Assembly: GCA_039000515.1 (NCBI GenBank)
Contig: JBCFYV010000893.1
Span: 1-64,000, forward strand
Origin: Timema cristinae
Lineage: Eukaryota > Arthropoda > Insecta > Phasmatodea > Timematidae
DNA length: 64,000 nt
Direction of reading: 5' to 3'
A program made the position numbers and the translations under genes. Shown here piece after piece: positions 11,990 through 23,675 of the stretch. Below the pieces are notes generated by a model. It was given only the letters and a program-made list of their open reading frames with translations, searched no databases and was not told where the DNA came from. Within the stretch, counting starts at the first letter, position 1, and each line of letters starts with the position of its first letter.

Positions 11990-14900
11990 TTAAAGTGGAA
12001 TTTTTTAAAAATTTAAATTTTTTTTAAATTTTTTTAAAGGGGGCCCTGAAAATCTAGGGGCCTTAGGGCCTTGAAAAATTTTTAAAAAACCAAATTTAAA
12101 AACCCTTTTGGGAAAAAGATAAAAAAATTTCCCTTGAGACATCTTTTAAATGCTCAAAGGAAATTTTTGGGATAAAAAAAAGTGATACCCTTAAAAAAAA
12201 ACCCAAAAATGTATCCCTCCCAAAAAAAAGACAAAAAAAAATTTTTAAAAAAAAACCCCGTTAAAAAATAAAACATTTTAAAAGATAAACTTTTTAAAAA
12301 ACAAAACAAATTTTAAAAAGTAAAAAACCGTTAAAAAGCTCAAAATTTAGATAAACCCAAAAAAAACCCCCTTTTAAAAGTGACTAAAATGGTTAAAAAA
12401 ACCCCGGGGGTTTAAAAGGGGGTAAAAAAATACTCCCTCCACTATCCGGGTTAAAAAAAAAGTCAATTTTTTAAAATCAAGACCCCCGGGAAAAGGGGGT
12501 GTTTGGACACTACCAAAAGTGATGCCATAAGGGGGTATCAAAAAAACCCCCACACTGGGGGGGGATCCCCTTTTTAAAAAAAATTGGGAAGAAATATGCC
12601 CCAGGGATCCGTCAGATGTCCCTCTTCAAAATTTCGATAGAAAAGGGCCCCGGACACAGCCCCCGATGGACCCCAGTTTTTTGAGCGGGGGTCGAAAAAC
12701 CCCCCTGTGCCAGGTGCGTAAAACCCCGGGGCCCAAAAAAAACCCTTTTTATTAAAAAATGGGCCCCCAAAAATCGCCCCCGGGGGGGATAGGGTTTCCC
12801 CGGGGGCCCCCTTTTCCGGCCCCGTTATTTGGGAAAAACCGGGACCGGGAAAAACAGAAAAAAACCCGGGGGGGTTTTAAAAAATAAAATTTTTAAAAAT
12901 TTTTCGTGAAACATCTCACGGAGGTTCCACGAGTAGAGATGGAAAAAAAAAGGCCTCATGGGAATTTCCCGGGAGATGGGAAAAAACGGTCTATTTTGGT
13001 AAACAAAAACCCCAAAAATTTTAAAAAAGGATAAAAAATTAGTTTAAAAAAAAGGGTTTATTGGGAAAAACCCCAAATTTTAAATTGGATCCCTTACAAC
13101 AAAAAAACACCCGGGACCCCCGGTTTTTTTGGGCCCTCCGTTAGTGGTCAAACCCTGAAAGGAGTGGAAAAGGAGCTCTTTAAAAAGTCCCTTTTAAAAA
13201 AAAATTTTGGGGTTTTGGGCCTTTTTTGGGTTGGGGAAGATCCCAAAAGGATTTCCCGGGGGGGTTTTTTCCCCGGGAAAAAACTCGCCCGGTGAGGGGG
13301 TGTTTTTTGGGGATACCCCACTGTCGAAAACAGATGCACCGGGGTTAAACCGGGGCCCCTTTTACACCCCCTTTTTGTTTATAAAAGGGCACGGGTTTGG
13401 GGGGTGGAAAAAAAAGGGCGGAAAAAAAATTTTTTTTGGATGAAAGCTTTGCAAAAAAGTGGGGGAGGAAGACCCCCCGGAAAAAAGAGGGGGGTCCCCC
13501 GGGGTCGAAAAGGTGAGACGGGTGGTCCCAAAAGACCAGACCCGTCGAATCCCCGCATGGTGGACGCTATCGAGCATTTTTCCCCCGGGGGTCTGGGGAA
13601 CCCTATACAAAAAACCCAAAACAAGTTTTGTCTCCCCAAGGCTCTAAGGGGACCAAAGGGTTTTCCCCCATGGCCCCCCCGAGCGGAAACCAAAAACTTT
13701 AATAAATTCAAAGGTTTAAAACCCCCCGTTTTTGGTTTTTTTGTGGGGACCAAGTTTTTTAAAAAACGAAAAAAAGTCCAGGGAAACCCTTTCGGTCTCG
13801 GGCAGGAAAAAAAACGTTGTTCTTTAAAAAAAAATTTGGGGGGGGCTGATTCCCTAATTATGGGTTTGGGGAAAGGTTTTGGCCCCCAGGGGAAAGAAAA
13901 CCCTTTCGAGTCCCCCCCAAAAAAAGTTGTTTACAGGGGTTTTATTGTCGTTCAGCCCCGTGGGGATTGATGAAAAGCAAAAAATTGGTGTCCTCCAAAA
14001 AAAAAATGGGGCAGGTACGGATTTTTCCCCCGAAAGATTTATGCGATGCAAATAAATTGTTAAAAAAATACCCCAGGCACCCCTTTTTTTTTAAAAAAAA
14101 AAGGGAAAAGGGGTTTTTTTAAACCCTTCCCCCGGAATTCTTAGCTAAATTGATATAAAAAAGGGGGGGTTTGGAAACCCCCCCAAATTTAAAAAGGTTT
14201 TTAAAACCCCTCCCCCCAGGTGGGTCGTTAACCCCTTTTAAATAAAAAAAGCCCCAAAAAGGGGGTGGGTTTTTGGGGGAAAAGGGGTACAGTGCTGTTA
14301 AAAGGGAAAAAAAGGTGATCCCCGGGTCCCGGTTTGGGAAAACCAATTGGGATATTGGGGGGGGGGGGAAAGGGGGGGGGGGGGTTCCCGGGGTTTTAAA
14401 CATATAAATTTTTTTTATCAATTTTTCTAATATTTTGCATTAAAAAAATAGTTAAGGCTATGGTTCCCATAAATAGTTGGTTAATTTATCCTTTCTTTTT
14501 TTTAATTTTGGGGGGTAAAAAGGGGTTTTTTGGCCCCCCGTGTTGGGAAAAAGACGAGACCCAAAAACCCAAATTTTAGAGGGAAAAAGGCGGCCCCCCC
14601 AGCAGGGGACATTTGGGGGCAAATTTTAAGGGTTTTTTTGGGCCCAAATTTTTTCCCCGTTTGGGCAGAGCAAAGGTAAGTTTCCCCTTTTGAAAAGGGG
14701 GGGTTATAACCCCCCCCACTTTGGCCAAAAATAAAAAGTAAGGGCTGTGGCTTATGCCCCCGAATCGTTGGGGGTGCTCGCGTGCTAGAAAAAGCCCGGG
14801 AAAAACCCGGGCCCCTAATTTGGGGACCCCCTGGGGGGGGGAGAAAAATAAACCCTTTTTGAATGAGTGGGGTATATTAAAAATGGGATTTTTGTATAGT

Positions 14901-17900
14901 TTTTTAAAATGTGACCCCAAATTGGTTTGGGAGGGGAAAAAAGGGGTAGAAAAAAAAAGTTTTCCAAAATTTTTGTTTCTGAATAATTTTTGGGGAGCTC
15001 CCAGCTGAATCCCCGGGAAGACCCCCTTCTCCCCAAATAGGACGTGGAAATTTAAAAAAAGTGGGGTTCTTAGGTTTTTTAAAAACCCCCCGGGATCCTG
15101 TTCCCCCGGGAAAAAAACGGTGGCGGGGTTTTTGGGGGGGATTTTGGGTGGATGCCCCGCGCCCCTTTACCTCGAAATAAATTGCCCCCTTTAAAACGAC
15201 GTCGGGGGAATGGGGTTTTTTTCAATAAAGGGGAGCGGGGAAATTTTTCCCCCCTTTGGAATTTAAGAACCCCCGGGGTTTAACCCCCCTTACTGGGAGG
15301 GTTTGGTTTTTGAAAACCAAATTGGAAAGTGCCCCCCCCCAAGGTGAGTGAACCCCCCCGGAAGGCGCCCCCGGGGTTTAAAAGGTGGTCGTGGAGAGGA
15401 TAACCATTAAAAGGGGGAGAAGTGTGTTGGGCCCCTGTTTTTTTTTAAAACCAGGGTTTCCCCAGCCCCGAATTCCCCTTCCCCCCTTCCCCGGGGGGGT
15501 AAAAAATTTGACCCCCCAGGTTTTGGCGTTAAAATCCCCAAGATGATATGGGGGGGGAAGTTGTTAAAGGGGCCTCTAGTTCTTTTGGGAAAAACGTTCA
15601 CCTGGTGGGGGGTAAATGCGATACGGTTATATGGAAGGGGGGTTGACGAACATTGGAGAAAAGAGACAATTTTTTAAACTTAATTTTTTTTAGTTGCAAT
15701 TTCCCCAAAAAACCCCCCCCCCCTCTAGCCGATCAAAGGGTGGTTTCGGTCCCTATTCATCGTACCCCCGAAGGGTCGGGTTGTAGTTTGGGAGAAAAGG
15801 GGTTTCCCCAAAACAAGATGGGGGATGAAGGGGGAAAAAAATTGTGTTTAATTTCCAGTCCCAGCATTAAAAAACCCCCAATTCCCTTGTATGCAAAAAT
15901 TTTTTAATAAAATTTTAAATTTTAAATTTTACCCCCCAACCATTTAAAATATCTTTTAAAAAAAAAATTTAATTTAGGTTTTTTTGGGGCCCCCGCTTTT
16001 CCCAAATTTTTTTGGACCCCCCTTAGGAAAAGGGTTTGGGGTTTTTTTGTAGAGATGGGGGGGGGAAACCCCCCCGGGAAGGTTTTTTAAAACCTTTGGT
16101 TTTTTAAAATTTTTTTTGGCGGGCCCCTTTCTGGTCCCCTTTTTAAGGCCCTGGGGGTGCCCCTTTTCGAAAAAACCCCGTACCCCCCCCCATCCCCCCC
16201 CGGGGTTTTTTGGGCGGGGTTTTAGCGACCCCACAAAGGGCGCACAAAAATTTTTTTGGACCCCCGGGGGGGTCGGGGGGGGCCCCCGAGGAAAAGGGTT
16301 GGGGGTCCCCCCCGGAGGGCGTCCCCAGGAGGTTTGGGGGAAAAGGGGTGGGGCAACCCCGGGGGGGGGGGCCCCCTTTTATAATTTTGGAACCCCATAG
16401 AAGGGGGTTGTTTTGAGTTTCTCGGTAGGGAGTGGCACAGGGTGAAGGGGGTTTGGGGGTTTAATGGCAAAGGTAGTTGGGGGAAAATTTTTTTTTGGCT
16501 TAAAAATTGGCCTTTGATTTTGAAATTTCCCGGGGTTGAGGATACTATTTCCCTTTCGGGCCCGGGGGTAAGGGGTCTTTTTTTTCCCCTTGGATCTCCC
16601 CAAAAATTTTTTTCCACCCCCCCTTTTGGGAAAGGGCCAGCCCCCCCCGAAGCGGACCCCAGTTGAGCAAATTAGGAATCACACGGTGTATGTGAGCCCC
16701 CTTCCGCAATTCCCCCCAAAGGGTTTGGGCCCTTCCCCGGGATTCGCTTTTTTGCCAAAATTCCCCCCACTAAAGCAGCGCCCGGGGTTGGGAAAAGTAT
16801 GGCCTGACCTGGGCCCCTGGAAACCCCCCCAAAAATCCCCTTTTGGGGGGAAAGGGGGTGCAAAGGTGAGGAATATGGGATCCCCCCCTTTTTTTTTTGT
16901 CCGTTCTTTTTGGTAATGATACGGGGATCGGTGAAAAAGGGGGGGAAAATCCTCACAAATTCCCCAATGTTACCATTTGAGGTCATAACAAGTACCCCCC
17001 CTTGAAAAATTGATGAACTGTGAGGTTCCCCCCTTCCCGGGTTTAGGGCGTTTGCTCAAAAAAATTTCGGGGGTGGCCTTAATTTGAAGACGTGTGTGGG
17101 GTGGTTGAATCGTGGTGCCCTCCGCCAAATTTCCCTTTTTTAGACTTCCCCCTTTTTTTGTCCCCTTTCCTTTTCGAGGGGTAAAAAGGGACCCGTTTAA
17201 AGGGGGTTATTTCATCCAAAGAGATACCCGGAAGCGGGGGGTGGGGGCCAACCCCCCTCTTTTTAAACAAAAAAGGGGGGGGGCCTTTCCCCTTTCCCCC
17301 CCTTTTTCAAAAATTCGGCCCCCCTTTGGGGGGGGGGCCAGGGTTTCCCGCAGGGTTTTGGGAAATACCCTGGGCCAACGGGGACAAAAATTTTCGGGCC
17401 CTGCCGTAATTGGGAAAACCTCCTTCGGGTCGAAGGGGGATCCCAAAAAGGTATACCAAATATGGGCCCCCTTTAATGTCCCCCCCCAGGGTTATATAAA
17501 AGCTTGGGCATACAATTCCATAGGCTCCCCCCGGGGAAGGGGGTCGTCGCCCCCAATGGGTGTAGGAAAGTGCCCTTTTTCGTCCGGGGGCCCCCCTTTA
17601 AAAGCAACGATTTTTTCAAAGGGAGGGTACCCCGGGTTTTTGTATTCCCCCCCTTTTACTAAAGGGATTGAACCCCGGGGGCCCCTTTATTTAGGGGGCT
17701 AAAGGAGTGGTTCAATAAAAACAGAAGAGCCCGGGGTTTGGGTTTCCCAAAGGGGTAAAAGGGGGAAAAGGGCCAAAAGGCCCCCCGGGAGTGAACGGTG
17801 GGGGAAAAAAAAAAAAAGGGAAGGGGGATAAAGCGGGGGGAAGGTGAAAAAGGGGGAAAAAAAGGGAAAAAAAAAAGAGGAAAAGGGAAAAATTGGATGG

Positions 17901-18005
17901 TTTTTTCCCCCGAGGGAGTTTTCCCCCCCCAAAAGCCTCCCCTTTTTGGGCCCCTTTTAAAGACAAGAGGGGTACTGGGGGCTATTCTAAACCCCGTCCC
18001 GCCGG
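11990..18005 (-). mobile_element. I-like LINE copy B, left arm, homopolymer-distorted
   Basis: Read on the minus strand this is a full-length I-like LINE: 5' end at about 18,005 (gggacggggttt), ORF1 and ORF2 between, and 3' end at about 11,990. Recognisable stretches include gacgctatcgagcat near 13,562 and ctccccaaggctctaa near 13,632, which match copy A1 at about 25,147 and 25,231 on the same strand. The sequence is full of runs such as ccccgggg and aaaaaaa that the partner copy at 35,071-41,090 lacks. Open frames here are meaningless products of this distortion. I treat it as a poor-quality version of the same LINE. Confidence 0.65.
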
Positions 18006-21000
18006 GGGGGGAAATCCATAAGAAAGAAAACGGTGGTCCAAAAATTTTTTTACTGTGAAAAAATAAATTTTTGGGAATGTAAAAAACTTATATTTGGGTA
18101 CTTTGAAAATTTTTGATGGTTTATTAAAAATAGAATAAAATTAAATTTTTTTAAAGTTTTGCAACAAAGAAAAAATGTTTTTTGATATTACACCCAAAAT
18201 ATAATAAAATTTTGCTTTCTGATAGTATTATAAATTATTAAAACTATACTAAAAATACATGTAGGGGGTTTTAAAAAAATCCAAAAAATAGTTTTAACCT
18301 TAATTTTTTTCCCAAATTTTTCAAGAGGTGGGGTTTAAAAAAATTTTTTTTAATTACCATAGGAAAATTAAAATTTTGCTTTAAAAAATTTAAAATTTAA
18401 ATCCCCCCGGGGAAAAAAAGGTTAAAGTGTTTGTGTTAAATTTTTGGGGGCCCGCATTTTTAAAAAGGGTTTTCCCCCTCTTTCTCTCCATGTGGGTGAT
18501 TTTTCCCCCAAAATTTCCCTTTAAATCCCTTTAAAGCAAATTTTACGGGAAAAACCCCCGATCCCAAGAGTTGAAAAAAATGATTCCCCAGCCCTTTGAA
18601 CCCCCTTTTTAAAAGGGGCTAGGTCCTTTTATTCCCGAAATTCATAACCCTTTGGGAAAATTTTTTTTTAAAAAAAATTTAAAAACAGAAGGTACAAAAT
18701 TTAAAACCCAAAAAGAAAGGGGGAAAAATAAAAACCCCTTTAAAAAGGAGAAAAAAAGCCCTTTTCCCTTTTAAATTTTTTTTGCCATGGAAAAATATCA
18801 TACCTTTTACCCAAAACACACCTTTTCCCCGATATGAAAAACAGATTTGCTGCGTAAAAAAAAATGGTAAAATACCCGAAAGACAACGGGAATAGAGGCG
18901 ACACTTTTGTTGTATTTCTGTTGTGAAAAGGGGTGCCCTGAAGAACCCCCCCAAAACCCAAAAAAAAAAACCCAAAAATTTGAAAAAGCGGGGAATCTAA
19001 AGAAAAAAGAGCAAGAGAAAACAGCGCCCCAAAAAAATTAAGACCCAAATTTTTGTTTCGAGAATTGCTCAATTGCACCCTTGCAGAATCCCCTTTGAAA
19101 AAGAATTGACCAGAGGGAGTTACGACAAAAAAGATCTCTAGGGGCCCTTTCCAAATACAGGTTCTCCTTTTATCCCAATTCCCCCCGTCCTTCCGCGTGA
19201 ACAAATGGTACAAGGAAATGAAAAAAGACTCCCGACCTGCTAAATTTGCCTTTTAAAATAGAAAAGAGCAAAAATTGATGAAAATCATCCTAACCCTCCC
19301 CGAGGTAGAGAGAGAAGAGCAATACGGAAAGTACCCCGGGAAAAACCCCAAATACCACTTAAAATAATAAACCCCCAAAATTAAAACCCCTTACTTGTTT
19401 AAACATAGACTTTTTTCCCTTTCGTAAAAATAAGAAAACCTTTTCTTGCCCCAAGGGAAAAATGGTTATCGAAAATTGAACATAATCGCCCCCAGAGATA
19501 CAAAAATTGTTGGTTGATTACTGATGTATTCTGTCCAAAACTTTTGAAATGGAATGAGAGAGGGACCCACGCGGGGAAAAGAGATATTTAAGAGTTTGGA
19601 AAGAAAAAGTCTATAAGGGGTGAAGAAACCCACCCAAAAAAACGTTTTCCCCTGAGTATTACTAAAAACATTTTTCCCAATATGCGGAGAAAAAAAGGGA
19701 AAGAAATATAAAAGGGAAAAGGAAAAGCTGTCCCCAGAAGGGGGACTCGGCACCCAAAGGAAAATTGGGGGGATGAAAAAGAAATGGCCCAAAACCCCTT
19801 AATAAAATCCATGTGGTCAAGAGGAGAAAAAAAGGAGACCTTGCACAAAATGTTTTGGGTAACAAGAATCTGAGTAATACTATATTGAGGTATGGAATGT
19901 GGGACAGCGAGCAAAAAACACTTTCCCAATCACAAGCGTAGAAGTATAGACCATTGATAAAATGTTCGGTAAAGTAAGAAAAAGAGGTGTACAAATCGTT
20001 GTCTTCCAACATGCAACAAGGAGACCTGCTACAATGACTTTTGCAATCAACCGGTTTGATGCAGTTTTGCGGAGACTGAATGAAGACATCCTTATGACAA
20101 ATTCCCTTCTCGCCAGTCTGCTATACCAGAGGAAAAGAGGCAAACGGTTTCTTTAATATCAGAGAGAGATTACTGATTTGGCCTTTTGTCAAAGCTTTTG
20201 TCCAACTTCAGCCAATATGTCATCCAAGCTGACACTTTTTCTATCCAGGTGGAAGTGCATACTCAGGCACACTAAAAGGTATAACAGTTGAGCAACGGCA
20301 TTGCACTATTTCAATATATGCAACTTAAGAAGCAACCTTAGACCCAAGATAACATTCTCAAAGTTAAGAAGGCTAGTGTTTGAGGGCGAACACACGAAAT
20401 GTGCAACAGATAGGATAAGCATAATCACCTAGAAATCTTCAAACAGAGCGATGTGACAACAAAAGTTTGGTGTGAGAGATTAACCGGGGTGTTTGTTAAT
20501 GACTTTTCAGGACATTATTGTTCTCGTAAGACAAATGCTATAATGAAGGAAGACCCGCATAAGTGCACAACAAGCCCTGTTCTCTCAGTGAAAACATGGG
20601 AAGATGACTCTGGAAGACCTGGCTTATGCTAGATTGTAATGTTATTAAACATGGCCAAAAAAGTGCTTCGGTGGAAAAGCGGAAATTGGTTATTGAGAGA
20701 TACATGGAAGGGATACACATGGCCATGATAGGAAAAGTGAGATGAGGGCTATTTAGCCCATTGAGAAATGTACATGGTCCTTTTGCATGGAAGAAGACAA
20801 TTCAGTGGAAACTGGGCCTAGATCCATTTCTGTGTCAAAATGAAGATTGTTTCACATCGATTAATCTCTATCCCATGCAATTCCATATGTCTTTTTTGTA
20901 CAATCCAACAGATGCCATTGTGTGAGATCATCAGTTAAATTGAATTGCTATTGCAGTTTTACTGTTTGGGCTCGATGTGTAATGCTCTCTTTGGATTCGA

Positions 21001-21028
21001 GTCATATAGAAGTAAAAAAAAAAACAAT
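18006..21028. other. Unidentified spacer between LINEs, left arm
   Basis: About 3 kb with no recognised gene. It mirrors 32,041-35,070, which shows that it belongs to the original locus. It is AT-rich at 18,060-18,400. Frames open on the minus strand (for example 19,590-20,140) have no motifs I recognise and do not persist in the other arm. The homopolymer distortion stops at about 19,900, and from there the text becomes ordinary. Confidence 0.5.
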
Positions 21029-21452
21029 CCCCCTGCGGGACGGGGTTTAGACTAGGTCGCCGTAACCCTGCTTTTTGTAAGAGCGCTAAAAGGGGAGGCA
21101 TCTGTGAGGATGTACTCGTGCAGACAACCCTATACTAATCTTTCTTTCATTGCTTTTTTTTCTCTTTTTTCATTCCTCTTTTTTTTCTTTTCACCCTTCT
21201 CTTTCATTCTTTTACCCTTCCTCTTTCTCTTCCCTGCGTTAAACTCTGCACAGAGGGCCTTTGGCCCCTCTGTTGACGACCTTCGCAATTCTAAACGGTC
21301 TCTTAGGTTAGTAATGAACCATGCTTGAGCTCTGAGTAAAAGTGCGCGGATTGTAATATCTTGGTAGAGGGCTTTAAGGGCTGACAACAGGTACCTACCT
21401 TTTGAGAAAAGCTCGGTTGGTCTGAGGGTCCGGCGTAACACTAGCATTTCAT
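21029..21452 (+). mobile_element. LINE E, 5' UTR fragment, left arm
   Basis: The first 425 nt or so of an I-like LINE in plus orientation: the conserved 5' terminus ccctgcgggacggggttt at about 21,031, then the pyrimidine-rich stretch (21,140-21,235), equivalent to about 55,600-56,045 of copy D. A poly-A run (about 21,015-21,025) precedes it. It ends where the opposed LINE A2 begins, so A2 inserted into E. Mirrored at 31,589-32,040. Confidence 0.75.
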
Positions 21453-23675
21453 GCATACACTTATTATTAATATTACTTTATAGTGGGTTTTGGAGGCCCT
21501 CGGCACCTCGAGGTATTAGGGCTTGAACTTTATTTAAAAAATAATAAACTACCTCATAGGAGAGAGATATAATCCTTCACACTGAGGACCACTCCATAGG
21601 CGTGTCAGCTGGCCTCAACGTACACTTGGTGAACACTGCTAAAAACCAGAGTGTATCCCTTTAAGAAACAAACAACAACAAAATTAAACATTATATTAGT
21701 TACAACGACAACAACTAAACATGTTGACACACTTTTTATTACGATTTGGTAAATGGATAAATCGACCCACGACAAACCATTACGATACTAAAATGTTAAA
21801 AGGGTCTCAATATGAGATCAAATCCATATGAAGCATTTATAAACGTGACTCCAAATGGCACTAAAAAGCTTAGTGGGTATGCAATTGGAGTAAACAAATA
21901 ATCTTCGGCGCTGTCGCGGAATGAAAAACCGAAGGTGCACCATTAACATCAGGGGCGGCGAATAGGGATATCTGCGTCACTCACCAAAAATGTGGTGCAC
22001 AATAAGGGGTGCATCGCAAAATTATACATGGAGGTGGATCCCCTCTGTGTAAAATCGTGGGTTAGAAATGTTGCCGAGCCGGCGTCTCTCGTCACGATGA
22101 CTCTTTCTCGACTTCGTTATAGAAGAGGGCATCGGACACACCGTCCCTGATGGACCGAGTGTTCAGAGCAGGGGTCGAGACCCACTCTCGTGCAGGTGCG
22201 TAAACTCCACTGCCCGTGTAACATAACCCTTTAGATCTAAAAACATGGACACCAACCCACGCCTCGGAGGCAGGCGTGCTGCCCCTCCTTGACTGCCGTG
22301 GTTCCGCAGTTCTTTCAGGAAGACAGCCAGTGCCAGGATCCAGCAAAAGGCGAGGGGTGGTAATGAATCAATTTTTAAATTTTCTATGTATATCTGCCAC
22401 GCGGGATTCAGAGTAGAGATGAAGGACAATGCCCAGAGCCTCATGGATCCGTGAGATGAGGACATAAGGTGACTTACTTCGGTATACAAAGACACAAAGA
22501 TTTAAAAATGGCTATAATTCAGCCGTCATAACATGGTTTCTTTAGGTAAACCAAATATACATTGGATCCTTCACACAAAAAGCACATCACGAGGCTCAAA
22601 TTTAGATCCATCAGAGTAGATGCGCTCAAATCCGTGGAAAGCGGAGTGGAGCGGAGTCTTAAAGGTCCTCTAATATACAAGAGTTTGGGTGGTCGCTTTT
22701 AGTGAATTGGAAGATAAAATGCATTTGGAGGGCTATCTTCAGGGAGAATACTCGACCGGTTGTTGTGGGGATAGCCTTGGCAGGGACATCCCCACCGTGT
22801 TTCGAAAAACCGATAGCATCCGGATCCCAAACCGGCCATGTATAAATTTGGTTTCATACAAGTCCCGGTTTAGGGGGCTGAAAACACAGGGCGGTAAGCA
22901 ACATTATATTGGCGTGCAATGAAGTTTCGAGTTAAGATGCAGGAGAATGAGCAGGTAAGACAGAGGGGGTTACCCGGCGTCGCACAGATGTGACGACTGG
23001 ATGTACGAAACGCACCAGTCGCCAGTCGAATGGCCAGCATGGGAGGTCGCTATCGAGCATCTATAAGGCGAGGGTTAGCGGAACATATTACAAAACTGCG
23101 TAATCAAGTTTTGATCTACCAAGGCTCTATAAAGGCGCATAAGGTTTCCCTATCAGTCACCCCAGAAGCGACACTCTCCTAACTTAAAGTACATCAAAGG
23201 CTTCTAAACACCTCGCTTTCAGGTCTTTGATGTGGGATCCAAGTTAGTTTAAATCGAATAAAAGTCCCAGATCTTCCAGTTCGGAGCAGTTAGAACAACT
23301 TTGTTATTAAAATATTGGGGGTGGCTGTCTGTATCGCGTAATATATGGAAGTGGACGACGAGTCGTCTTGGCAGCAGAGAAAGAAAGCATTCGAGATGCA
23401 CAAATAGATTGTTTACAGCGACTCGTATCTGTCGATTTAAGTCTGTGGAGGATTGATGAATGCAATAAATTTTGCGTAGTCTTCCACAACGGCATGAAGA
23501 AACAGGTAAGCGCACGTTTCTACAAGCTAATTATCGCGTAGGAACAACGTGCAGCTCAAAGGACTGCTGGGGTTCATTTTCTTGAATAGATTCATCGGAT
23601 AGGTTTTGTTTACCTTCCGAAGTGTCTGCCCTAAAAATAGCGATACAACTAGGAAGGCTCCGACCCTCAATTAAA
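21453..23675 (-). mobile_element. LINE A2, 5'-truncated, left arm, minus strand
   Basis: On the minus strand this runs from the RT palm region (about 59,655 of copy D) to the AAT-type tail, which appears here as ttattattaatatta at about 21,461. RNase H and the C-terminal region are recognisable, for example the complement of ctggcacgagcagtggg near 22,180. Frames are broken by frequent single-base indels. It is mirrored at 29,356-31,588. Confidence 0.7.

Noticed and set aside
12000..18000. A novel GC-skewed satellite made of ccccgggg-like runs
   Set aside because: Alignment by eye to LINE B on the other arm shows that it is the same LINE with inflated homopolymers.
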